This document shows positions 50,934 to 58,810 of a stretch of DNA of 64,000 nucleotides, piece by piece. The notes under the pieces are model-generated. The model saw only the letters and a program-made list of their open reading frames with translations, made no database searches and was not told the origin of the DNA. The DNA comes from an uncultured Lachnospiraceae bacterium. Lineage in GTDB: Bacteria; Bacillota; Clostridia; Lachnospirales; Lachnospiraceae. The position numbers and the translations under genes were made by a program. Positions within the stretch are counted from its first letter, which is position 1. Each line of letters starts with the position of its first letter. The stretch spans positions 1 through 64,000 of the forward strand of contig CAJTRL010000017.1 of NCBI GenBank assembly GCA_910578715.1, written 5' to 3'.

Positions 50934-52484
50934 ATGAAAGCGTTCAAAACTGATTCCAAAATTGCGGTTTTTTTGGTTTTTCTGTTTGCAGCGGGCCTGA
51001 TTCCCATCTTTCTGGCCGGAAGCTACGGTTATCCTTCGGCGGATGATTATGGTTTTAGCGCATACAGCTATATTGCCTGGACGGATACCCATTCTGTCTG
51101 GCAGACGTTAAAGGGCGCCTGGACTACGGTAGTCGAGCGATGGTATGGCTGGCAGGGGACTTTTTCCAGTATTTTTCTGATGGCCCTTCAGCCGGGCATA
51201 TGGGGCATGTACGGGCTGGTTCCCCTGATTATGATTGGTGCGCTGAGCCTGTCAACGCTCTATTTTTTTCATACGATTTTTATCAGAATTATTCATGTAC
51301 GCCCCGCGGTCTTTATCGGAACGTCCATGCTTTACCTTCTTTTTGCGGTACAATGTATGGTGGACAAGACACAGGGCTTTTTCTGGTATAACGGGGCGGC
51401 GCATTATATGCTCCCGCATAGTGCGGCGTTATTTTTGTGCGCGCTCTGCATAAAACTGCTGACGGAGGATAACAAAAGGGTGTTCCGTCTGGTAATGGCA
51501 TGTCTGCTCGCTGTTTTCGTGGGTGGAAGCAATTATGTCACGGCCCTGATTGCGGCGGTTTTATTTGTGACGGCGGCGGGGCTTCTGCTTTTGTATAAAA
51601 AAGGCGGAAAGTGCCGGGTTCTCGCATTGCCTTTTTTCCTCTTTCTTGCGGCGTTTCTTCTGAACGCGCTGGCGCCGGGAAATGCGGTGAGACAGGAAGA
51701 AATGCTGGTGCGGCCGGGCGTTGTCAAGTCGATTCTGCTGTCTTTTTATTATTGTGTGGAGTATGTGGTTGATATATGGTTTAACTGGGCATATGTTCTG
51801 TTTGTGCTGGCGCTTCTTCCTTTTTTGTGGGAGGCGGTCAGAGCGCTTGGCAGACGGATTTCGTATCGTATGCCGCTCGTGGTTTTCTTTTATTCCTATT
51901 GCGTTTTGTCGGCCATGTTCACGCCGAGCCTGTTTGCGACCGGGGATGTGGGCGGCGGAAGAATCTTCAATATTATTTTTCTGGATTCCATGCTTCTTGT
52001 GATGCTCAATCTTTTTTATTGTATGGGCTGGCTTTACCGGAGGCTGGAAAAGTTCCGGGGAACAGACAAAGATGCGGAGCAGGAGGAAGTGTCGGCGGAC
52101 GTGGGAAACGCTGACAAAGAAGCACAGAGACAGAGCTGCTTTGAGCGGAAAGAGGTGCGCTGGTATCTGGCGGGAGTGCTGTGCTTTGGTATTTTCGCCG
52201 GGGCAATGTATATGAAAGTAAATCCCGATTATTTTACGTCCACTTCGGCGCTTCATTCACTCGTAACCGGGGAGGCGGCCGCTTATGGAGCGGAAACGGA
52301 AGAGCGGGATATGCTGTTACGGGAAGCACAGGCGCATGGGGAAAAGAAAGTTACGATTCCGAGACTCACCGTGCATCCGTACCTTTTGTTCTGGAGCGAT
52401 ATCGAGGAAGGCGCGGAGGACTGGACAAACAAATCCATGGCGAGATATTACCGGAGGGACGCGGTTAGCGGGGTAACGAGATAG
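50934..52484 (+). CDS. DUF6056 family multipass membrane protein
   Basis: A 516-residue protein with about ten membrane helices. The first loop carries SYGYPSADDYGFSAYSY, an acidic pair placed like the catalytic residues of GT-C membrane glycosyltransferases, and WYGWQGTFSSIFLM follows; this pattern is typical of DUF6056. A polar cytoplasmic insert (~375-400, rich in Glu and Lys) precedes the last helix and a periplasmic tail. It may transfer sugars at the cell surface. AGAAAGGCATGGT lies 6 bases before its ATG. Confidence 0.8.
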   Translation: MKAFKTDSKIAVFLVFLFAAGLIPIFLAGSYGYPSADDYGFSAYSYIAWTDTHSVWQTLKGAWTTVVERWYGWQGTFSSIFLMALQPGIWGMYGLVPLIMIGALSLSTLYFFHTIFIRIIHVRPAVFIGTSMLYLLFAVQCMVDKTQGFFWYNGAAHYMLPHSAALFLCALCIKLLTEDNKRVFRLVMACLLAVFVGGSNYVTALIAAVLFVTAAGLLLLYKKGGKCRVLALPFFLFLAAFLLNALAPGNAVRQEEMLVRPGVVKSILLSFYYCVEYVVDIWFNWAYVLFVLALLPFLWEAVRALGRRISYRMPLVVFFYSYCVLSAMFTPSLFATGDVGGGRIFNIIFLDSMLLVMLNLFYCMGWLYRRLEKFRGTDKDAEQEEVSADVGNADKEAQRQSCFERKEVRWYLAGVLCFGIFAGAMYMKVNPDYFTSTSALHSLVTGEAAAYGAETEERDMLLREAQAHGEKKVTIPRLTVHPYLLFWSDIEEGAEDWTNKSMARYYRRDAVSGVTR

Positions 52485-52592
52485 AGGTGCTTTCGCGCGG
52501 TAGTTTTATATTTTTTATCGCGGCGCGTATAATTTCAGTTCATTCATATAAGATATTCTGATATAACGTGAAACGGATGAATGGAGGAAATT

Positions 52593-53915
52593 ATGGAGTC
52601 TGTCTGGCAAAATACGGTGTCAATGCCTGAGTTTGAGAGTCTGCGGGGAGATGTCAGTACGGATGTGCTGATTATCGGCGGGGGCATTACGGGAATACTG
52701 TGTGCTCATTTTTTACAGGAGAAGGGAATCGATTATCTGCTCGTGGAGGAAAATAAAATCTGCCGCGGCGTGACGGGGAATACGACGGCCAAAATTACGG
52801 CACAGCATGGACTGACCTATGCGAAACTGATAAAACATGCCGGGCCTGAGAGGACAAAGCTATACCTGGAGGCAAATCAAAAAGCGGTACAGAAGTATGC
52901 GGAACTTGCATGCGGCATTCCCTGTGATTTTGAAGAAAAAACGGCATATGTCTATTCAATAAACAATAGAAAGAAACTGGAAAAAGAAGCGGAAGCCTAC
53001 CGGCTGCTTGGTCTGGACGATGAGATTACGGCACCGGAGGAGCTTCCTTTTTCTACGGCGGGAGCAGTGCGCATGAGACATCAGGCGCAGTTTCATCCGC
53101 TGAAATTTGCCGCGGGAATCGCCCGGGGATTAAATATCTGTGAACATACCTTTGTGACACAGCTGCTGCCGGGAAAGGCGCTTACCAGTCAGGGCAGCAT
53201 CGCTTATCAGAAGGTTATTTTTGCCACCCATTATCCGATTGACAACAAACACGGATGTTATTTTATAAAGCTGTACCAGCACCGCTCCTATGTAACCGCA
53301 TGGGAGCAGGCGGCGCATATGAACGGAATGTATGTGGATGAGGATAAGAAGGGCATGTCTTTTCGCAGTTTTGATAATCTGCTGTTTGTTGGCGGCGGCG
53401 GACACAGAACCGGGAAATGCGGCGGTAACTGGAAGGAGCTGCGTGCGTTTGTACAGGAACATTATCCGAATGCCGTGGAACGGTATTACTGGGCGGCACA
53501 GGACTGTATGCCGTTAGATGAAGCGCCTTATATCGGTGTATATTCACCGGCCATGCCGGACTGTTATGTTGCGACAGGGTTTCGCAAGTGGGGAATGACA
53601 TCCGCTATGGTATCGGCAATGCTGCTTGCGGATATGATACAGGGGATTGAAAATCCGTATGCCGAAGTATTCCGTCCGGCAAGAAACATTTTTACACGTC
53701 AATTGTTATGCAATAGCGCGGAGACAGTCTGTAATCTGCTGGTGCCTACGGTGCCCCGCTGCCCGCATCTGGGATGCAGGTTAAAATGGAATCGGGAAGA
53801 GCATTCATGGGACTGTCCCTGTCACGGCTCCCGTTTTACGGAAGACGGAAAGCTGCTTGACAATCCGGCGAACGGGGATGCAAAGCATCATCATAAGAAA
53901 GGAATCCATGAATAA
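52593..53915 (+). CDS. FAD-dependent oxidoreductase with C-terminal Rieske domain
   Basis: A 440-residue protein. N-terminal FAD fold with VLIIGGGITGILCAHFL, a DAO-type core (GNTTAKITAQHG; KHGCYFIKLYQHRSYV), and the C-terminal Rieske 2Fe-2S site CPHLGCRLKW ... CPCHGSRF (two Cys and two His). Compared with the usual ~500-residue form, the middle around FVTQLLPGKALTSQGSIAYQ looks shortened. The ATG at 52593 has GGAGG 5 bases upstream. Substrate unknown. The next gene starts at the last base of its stop codon (TAATG). Confidence 0.88.
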   Translation: MESVWQNTVSMPEFESLRGDVSTDVLIIGGGITGILCAHFLQEKGIDYLLVEENKICRGVTGNTTAKITAQHGLTYAKLIKHAGPERTKLYLEANQKAVQKYAELACGIPCDFEEKTAYVYSINNRKKLEKEAEAYRLLGLDDEITAPEELPFSTAGAVRMRHQAQFHPLKFAAGIARGLNICEHTFVTQLLPGKALTSQGSIAYQKVIFATHYPIDNKHGCYFIKLYQHRSYVTAWEQAAHMNGMYVDEDKKGMSFRSFDNLLFVGGGGHRTGKCGGNWKELRAFVQEHYPNAVERYYWAAQDCMPLDEAPYIGVYSPAMPDCYVATGFRKWGMTSAMVSAMLLADMIQGIENPYAEVFRPARNIFTRQLLCNSAETVCNLLVPTVPRCPHLGCRLKWNREEHSWDCPCHGSRFTEDGKLLDNPANGDAKHHHKKGIHE

Positions 53916-54586
53916 TGAATCATAAAAGAGCTTCCGCCGTCTCCATCATCGGAGGAGCCGACGGACCGACTTCTGTTTTTATTTTGGGAAAAAGGGAAAA
54001 GAACCCTTTCAGGCGCATACAGCATGCACTGCTTCAGAGAAAATACCGGAGAAAAAGAAAAACTGCGGAACATTCCGTCGTGCCGGGAACGCACACCTTG
54101 CGGGAGACGATTCAGTATGCGAAGGAACGGTATGGAATGACGGAAGCGGATGCCTCTTACAGGTACTATACGGAGCGGAAACGGACGATGAAGGGGAGTC
54201 TGATTAGCCGGAAAAAGCCGGAGCTGTTAAGCGAAGATAAGCGGATTCCGCCGCCGGAAGATTTAAACGACGAGAAGGCGCTGAAGGCGTGGGAAAAACA
54301 GGTGCGGGAATGGACCGCCATGCGTGACAGGGAAATCGACGCGGTTTCTGGGGAAGACTTTCCGATGGAGTATCATCTTTTTGTTGCGGACAGAGAGGGT
54401 CAGGGCAGACTGGAAATGGAGGTCGAACTGCTCCATGATGCGCTTGCCATTTCTTATTCCGGCGGAGACAAAAAGGACATGGACGCGGTGGTAAAAGATA
54501 TTTACCGCTATTACGGCGTATCACAGGAAGATATCGAACGCCATACCGAAAGATATCGGGAACTGATAACGGTGCTCAGCATGTAA
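53915..54586 (+). CDS. Protein carrying an SIIGGADGPTSVFI motif
   Basis: A 223-residue, charged, soluble-looking protein. Residues ~9-25, VSIIGGADGPTSVFILGK, match the conserved ion-channel motif of the beta subunits of sodium-pumping decarboxylases (OadB/GcdB), yet no membrane helices follow. The rest is basic then helical, with RYGMTEADASYRYYTERKR. The start shares one base with the stop of the Rieske gene, so the two are translationally coupled. No known function. Confidence 0.7.
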   Translation: MNHKRASAVSIIGGADGPTSVFILGKREKNPFRRIQHALLQRKYRRKRKTAEHSVVPGTHTLRETIQYAKERYGMTEADASYRYYTERKRTMKGSLISRKKPELLSEDKRIPPPEDLNDEKALKAWEKQVREWTAMRDREIDAVSGEDFPMEYHLFVADREGQGRLEMEVELLHDALAISYSGGDKKDMDAVVKDIYRYYGVSQEDIERHTERYRELITVLSM

Positions 54587-54647
54587 AAGGGCTGGAGCGT
54601 CCGTAGGCGGAGGGCCTTAAGAGCCGGGCGGGAGGAACGCCGTTTTT

Positions 54648-55178
54648 TCACAGAATACACTCAAGCTGGCAGTCAAAAGGCTCCGCTTCCACATGCTTCT
54701 GATGATAAAGTTTAGCTTCCACGCATCCCATTTTCCGGTAGAAGGCCTGGCTTTCCACGGCGGAATGCGCGGAGATATAGAGTTTTCCAGCCCCCATTTC
54801 TTTTGCCCATTTCTTTGCGGCCTCAAAAAGTGTTTTGCCAATTCCGGCGCCGCGCATCTCCTCCGACACATGAATGCTCGACAAATCCATATAGCGGTGT
54901 CCGCCGCCGAAAATGCCGGGTTCGACGGAAACGAATCCTTTCAGCATATTTTGGTAAAAAGCGGCATAGACAAACCCGCCTGTCTGAATCGTATTGCGCA
55001 GGCAGGAAACCAGAAGCTGATAGTCTTTTTCGTCCCAGTCATCGATAAAAGGCGCTTCTTTGATGAGCCATGTGCCGTTTTCACGCCGCCAGCATTTTGT
55101 AACCACCTGGTGACGGATAAAATGTTGAAATAATGCAGGGCAGATTTCTTCTGCGGATAAAGTGTGGTATTGTATCAT
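54648..55178 (-). CDS. GNAT-family N-acetyltransferase
   Basis: A 176-residue acetyltransferase. The acetyl-CoA loop is EEMRGAGIGKTLFEAAKKWA; the C-terminal YISAHSAVESQAFYRKMGCV is the typical GNAT end. The N-terminal part (IDDWDEKDYQLLVSCLRNTI) matches a group of uncharacterised clostridial members. The ATG at 55178 is preceded by GAGG; a longer frame has no site. The substrate is unknown. A damaged relative lies at 62130-62191. Confidence 0.88.
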   Translation of the reverse strand: MIQYHTLSAEEICPALFQHFIRHQVVTKCWRRENGTWLIKEAPFIDDWDEKDYQLLVSCLRNTIQTGGFVYAAFYQNMLKGFVSVEPGIFGGGHRYMDLSSIHVSEEMRGAGIGKTLFEAAKKWAKEMGAGKLYISAHSAVESQAFYRKMGCVEAKLYHQKHVEAEPFDCQLECIL

Positions 55179-55329
55179 TTTGAAAACCTCGTTTTGAAAG
55201 TTCAAATCTTTACTTTTTTGTACAGATAGTCTGATTTTTCGGTCGTGCCGGATTCGGCGCATAAAATCATAACATAAGATAAATAATATAGTCAATTGTA
55301 GTTAGTCAAAAACAGAAGTGAGGAGTGTT

Positions 55330-55965
55330 ATGTCAGCTAATAACGTTACTTTGTATTTGAAAGCGGAACAGAATGTGGAACTGCAGTCGGAGGACGTCTA
55401 TCTAAAAGATATCGGAAAAATGACCTGCAGCGATAAGCAGACGCTGGCGAAGGTAAAGACCATCAAACTGCATCATTTCAAAGAAGGAGAGCAGAAAAGA
55501 CAGGTTATCAGCATCTTAAAGGCGATAGAAGAGATAGAAAAGGCATTTCCCAATGTGACTGTGGAAAATCTGGGCGAGTCCGATGTGCTTGTGGAGCAGA
55601 TAAATGTGGATAAACACAAAAGCCCTGTGCAGACTGTCAAAATTATCTTTGTATCGCTCATCGCTTTTTTCGGAACGGCCTTTACCATCATGGCATTTCA
55701 CAATGATATCGGAATCAACGATGTGTTTAGGAAAGTTTACGAGATGGTTATGGGGCGCCAGAGCGACGGTTATAGTATTTTGGAGTTGTCCTATTCAATT
55801 GGTCTGGCAATCGGAATCATCCTGTTTTTCAATCATATCGGCGGGCGGCGCATTACGAAAGACCCTACGCCAATCGAGGTGGAGATGCGCGTCTATGAAA
55901 CGGATGTCAATAAAGCGCTGATAGAAACTGCGGACAGGGAAGGGAAAACATTAGATGTTCATTAG
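55330..55965 (+). CDS. spoVAA: Stage V sporulation protein AA
   Basis: A 211-residue membrane protein. An N-terminal soluble domain begins VTLYLKAEQNVELQSEDVYL and includes the KIKL-type TIKLHHFKEGEQKRQ; two membrane helices (~103-122 and ~155-172) follow. The SpoVA proteins move dipicolinic acid into and out of the spore. The ATG at 55330 follows GTGAGGAGTGTT. spoVAB overlaps its end by 11 bases. A forespore (sigma-G) promoter is expected; I could not place one securely. Confidence 0.9.
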   Translation: MSANNVTLYLKAEQNVELQSEDVYLKDIGKMTCSDKQTLAKVKTIKLHHFKEGEQKRQVISILKAIEEIEKAFPNVTVENLGESDVLVEQINVDKHKSPVQTVKIIFVSLIAFFGTAFTIMAFHNDIGINDVFRKVYEMVMGRQSDGYSILELSYSIGLAIGIILFFNHIGGRRITKDPTPIEVEMRVYETDVNKALIETADREGKTLDVH

Positions 55966-56452
55966 GCAGATATTTATGGCGGTGCTTGGCGCGAGTTTCG
56001 GATTTATCGTATCGGGCGGCGTATTTACGGTTTTGATTTCCGTCGGGCTGATACCGAGATTCGCGGGCAAGATGCACATCGCAAAGCATATTTTCATATT
56101 GGAAGAAATGGTCGTGCTCGGAACGCTGGCGGGGGACTTTCTCAGTGTTTTTGGCGATTATGGAAAACTGGGCGAATGGGCGCTTTCCCATCGGATATTC
56201 GGAGCACAGGCAACGGAAGGTGTCTGGCATGCGCTGGGGAATCTGCTGTTGATTCTCTTCGGCGTCTTTTCCGGTATTTTTGTGGGATGCCTTGCGCTGG
56301 CGATTGCGGAGATGTTAAATACGATTCCGATTTTTGCGAGGAGAATCGGATTCCGGCACGGCCTGGGATTTGCGATTCTTGCCGTAGCGCTCGGAAAACT
56401 GGCGGGAAGTCTGATTTATTTTACCCAGGCGGTCTACCTGTGCGGGGGATGA
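55955..56452 (+). CDS. spoVAB: Stage V sporulation protein AB
   Basis: A 165-residue protein with four to five membrane helices. The start MFIRQIFMAVLGASFGFIVS and VGLIPRFAGKMH are typical of SpoVAB. It overlaps spoVAA. A long hairpin element begins 13 bases after its stop and separates it from spoVAC. Confidence 0.9.
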   Translation: MFIRQIFMAVLGASFGFIVSGGVFTVLISVGLIPRFAGKMHIAKHIFILEEMVVLGTLAGDFLSVFGDYGKLGEWALSHRIFGAQATEGVWHALGNLLLILFGVFSGIFVGCLALAIAEMLNTIPIFARRIGFRHGLGFAILAVALGKLAGSLIYFTQAVYLCGG

Positions 56453-56464
56453 TGAAGGAAAGAG

Positions 56465-56645
56465 AACAACCTCGCCACCGCCCGGACAGAGCATCGTTCT
56501 CTTTGGAGGCACGCTTTCGCTCCACTAAAGAATGCAGCGGAACTAAGTTCGAAAGCAGCTATGCCGCTTTCTCACTAAGTATCGGCATTCTTTACAGGGC
56601 CTCCGCCAGAGAACGATGCTCTGTCCGGGCGGTGGAGGAACTGTT
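56465..56645. repeat. Long hairpin element, copy D, inside the spoVA operon
   Basis: A ~181-bp palindrome. A perfect 28-bp stem (56475-56502 with 56608-56635, beginning CCACCGCCCGGACAGAG) and partly paired outer flanks. Core in the same orientation as copy A, with GGAGGCACGCTTTCGCTCC and ACAGGGCCTCCGCCAGAG. Its arm shares GGACAGAGCATC with copy A but differs further out. Confidence 0.88.
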
Positions 56646-56700
56646 ACGAAAAAGGGTGTAAGATTGAAAATGCCGTTTGCGCGGCGGAATGAGAGGAAAT

Positions 56701-57264
56701 ATGGAACAGGAAAATAAAACAAAACAGAAAAATGGAATAGAAGAGGAAAACAGTGTGGAGCAAAAAAATCAGGCAGAACGGGGAGAAGGTATGGAACAAA
56801 AAAACAAAACGGAATACGAAACGCAGAAAGCTGAGAAGCAGCAGTATCAGCAGCAAGTGAAAAAAATAACGCCGACGCATAATCTTTTCGTGCAGATGGT
56901 GAAGGCATTTGTTGTAGGGGGCATTATCTGCTGTATCGGGCAGTTTATTCTGAATTATGCGTCAAACCGGGCCGGGCTGGATAAGGAGACGGCGGGAGCG
57001 TGGTGCTCCATGCTGCTCGTTCTGCTGAGCGTGGTGCTGACGGGCTTTAATATTTATCCGAAGCTGGTTGAATGGGGCGGTGCGGGTGCGCTCGTGCCGA
57101 TTACCGGATTTGCCAATTCCGTTTCCGCACCGGCCATCGAGTACAAAAAAGAAGGGCAGGTATTCGGCATCGGATGTAAGATTTTCACCATCGCGGGTCC
57201 GGTGATTCTTTACGGCATTTTTACGAGCTGGGTGCTTGGCGTGATTTACTGGCTGTTCCGGTGA
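56701..57264 (+). CDS. spoVAC: Stage V sporulation protein AC, with charged N-terminal extension
   Basis: A 187-residue membrane protein. The SpoVAC core starts at KKITPTHNLFVQMVKAFVVG (~52) and has GFNIYPKLVEWGGAGALVPITGFANS (read in parts), the family hallmark, within four to five helices. SpoVAC is a mechanosensitive channel of the spore membrane. Residues 1-50 are a hydrophilic Lys/Glu/Gln-rich extension not usual in the family. ATG at 56701 behind GAGAGGAAAT. spoVAD and spoVAE, normally next, are absent. Confidence 0.92.
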   Translation: MEQENKTKQKNGIEEENSVEQKNQAERGEGMEQKNKTEYETQKAEKQQYQQQVKKITPTHNLFVQMVKAFVVGGIICCIGQFILNYASNRAGLDKETAGAWCSMLLVLLSVVLTGFNIYPKLVEWGGAGALVPITGFANSVSAPAIEYKKEGQVFGIGCKIFTIAGPVILYGIFTSWVLGVIYWLFR

Positions 57265-57329
57265 TTGTTTTCAGCAGAGAAGAGGCACAAAGAAGCAGAA
57301 CAGAAACATAAAGGATAATTAAATTATAT

Positions 57330-57374
57330 AAGGTATATCGGATAGGAGTGGCTTATCAGATATACCTTATTTTT
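57330..57374 (+). terminator. Terminator after spoVAC
   Basis: AAGGTATATC (57330-57339) pairs with GATATACCTT (57359-57368), followed by ATTTTT. Confidence 0.88.
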
Positions 57375-57383
57375 ACGATTTTA

Positions 57384-57412
57384 TTGATATAGTGTTGTTT
57401 AATGTTTATAAT
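57384..57412 (+). promoter_or_regulatory. Consensus sigma-A promoter ahead of a micro-ORF
   Basis: TTGATA (57384-57389), 17-base spacer, TATAAT (57407-57412). One mismatch to consensus, directly after the spoVAC terminator. Confidence 0.78.
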
Positions 57413-57496
57413 TGTAGTTATCTTTAAGTTGAAACGAAATATATTATAAAACAGGAAATGTTTTTGGCATTTGCTGTTTATGCTATGGAGGAGAGT

Positions 57497-57568
57497 ATGC
57501 AAAAATCCGAGGTTGCAAAAATGATGGACACAAAATGCGGAAGACAGAATGCGGATAAGAGGGCATAG
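57497..57568 (+). CDS. Possible 23-residue peptide
   Basis: MQKSEVAKMMDTKCGRQNAD plus KRA, preceded by GGAGGAGAGT. Charged, one Cys, no leader-type hydrophobic stretch. Supported only by the promoter 85 bases upstream and a good ribosome site. It ends 16 bases before the convergent AraC gene. It could instead be a decayed gene start or part of a non-coding RNA. Confidence 0.4.
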   Translation: MQKSEVAKMMDTKCGRQNADKRA

Positions 57569-57584
57569 GAAACGTGAGGAGCAT

Positions 57585-58442
57585 TCAGGAAAAATCGCGT
57601 CTGTATTGCAAAGGCTTTTGCCCGGTGCGCTTCTTAAAGTGGCAGATAAAGTTACTGGGGTCCGAAAAACCGCATTCTTCCGCAATTTCCGATATGGGCT
57701 TTTCCGTTGTCCTGAGCAGCATTTTTGAAATGGTAATCCGATATGCGGTCAGGTAGCTGTACGGGGTCACTCCCATGATGCGGCGGAACAGGCGGATAAA
57801 ATAGTATTTGGAGACAGGTATTCCGGAAATCATGTCGTCAATGGTGATTGTTCTGGAATAGTTGTCTTTTATGTAATCTAATGCGGCAGAAATAAATTCA
57901 TTCCGAAGGATTCCGCTGTTGCCGGAAACCTCCTGTAAGGAGGAATTGACCAGGCAGCAGAATAATCCGTGCAGTTCCATGGACAGGGCAAGGCTGTCTG
58001 ACAGGCCGGAAAGAATGGTTTTCTGTAAGACCGAAAGGAGCCTGTCCCGGAACAGTTCAGGTTCCTTTATGGTTATGTCTGTCACCTTGTCCGGGTAAAG
58101 GAGGACAAAGAATGTCTCTGCCGCACTGCCATTAAAATGAATCCAGAAAAATTCCCAGGAATCGGAAAGAGAGCGGTATTTATGGTATTTCCGGCAGTTT
58201 ATGACTATCGCATGGTTTTGGGCAAGGGTAATTTCCGTGGCATCCGTGGTAAGGATGCCGCATCCGTTTACAGTATACAATAGCAGATAGCTTCCATGTG
58301 CTTCGCGTTCTACGAGATAATCCCGTTCTGCCTGGAAATGGCCCGCTTCCGAGACATAGAAAGGGAGGCTCAGGGCTGCCGGGGACGGGGTGGCAGTCAG
58401 CCATAAAGAATCATCTCTTATTTTTTCTTCATATTTTCCCAT
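57585..58442 (-). CDS. AraC-family regulator (DUF5107 locus)
   Basis: A 285-residue protein. N-terminal cupin-like effector domain with GILTTDATEITLAQNHAIVI; C-terminal double HTH with DDMISGIPVSKYYFIRLFRR and CGFSDPSNFICHFKKRTGQ. The ATG at 58442 follows GGGAGGTTTTCT. It is divergent from the large DUF5107 gene, which it probably controls in response to a sugar. Confidence 0.92.
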   Translation of the reverse strand: MGKYEEKIRDDSLWLTATPSPAALSLPFYVSEAGHFQAERDYLVEREAHGSYLLLYTVNGCGILTTDATEITLAQNHAIVINCRKYHKYRSLSDSWEFFWIHFNGSAAETFFVLLYPDKVTDITIKEPELFRDRLLSVLQKTILSGLSDSLALSMELHGLFCCLVNSSLQEVSGNSGILRNEFISAALDYIKDNYSRTITIDDMISGIPVSKYYFIRLFRRIMGVTPYSYLTAYRITISKMLLRTTEKPISEIAEECGFSDPSNFICHFKKRTGQKPLQYRRDFS

Positions 58443-58499
58443 AGAAAACCTCCCAATTTTCCAAAGTAAATTGTATTGTACCATATTTCCGCAAGTCAT

Positions 58500-58615
58500 G
58501 GGCAGAGACCCGAAAAATCTTTGATTTTTCGGGTTCGCTTCGCTCGTCAAATGACCGCACAGGCATCTGCCTGAGCAAGCTCGGCAGCTGTCTGTATGGC
58601 CATTTGACTCTGCCC
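58500..58615. repeat. Nested palindrome upstream of the AraC gene
   Basis: The outermost GGGCAGAG (58500) pairs with CTCTGCCC (58608-58615); GTCAAATG pairs with CATTTGAC inside it; and a separate ACCCGAAAAATC/GATTTTTCGGGT hairpin lies at 58508-58534. The layout is a compact repeat element rather than a simple terminator. Confidence 0.7.
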
Positions 58616-58681
58616 TTTGCGGACATTATAGCATATTTTTTTCACAGAGCAATAATTTCCTATTTCCAGACAACTATTACT

Positions 58682-58710
58682 AATGACTTTCTATTGGGAA
58701 AGGGTATAAT
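58682..58710 (+). promoter_or_regulatory. Likely activator-dependent promoter of the DUF5107 gene
   Basis: A perfect -10 TATAAT (58705-58710) with no good -35 (AATGAC at 17-base spacing), as expected where an AraC activator is needed. It lies 100 bases before the start codon. Confidence 0.5.
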
Positions 58711-58810
58711 GGCAGATAAAGACTGCCTGATAAGAGGAACGTGCAGTAACAAAGGGAAGCCGGAAAGAAAAATATAGGACAGTAAAATGTGGAAAACAGG
58801 AGGAAGGCTT

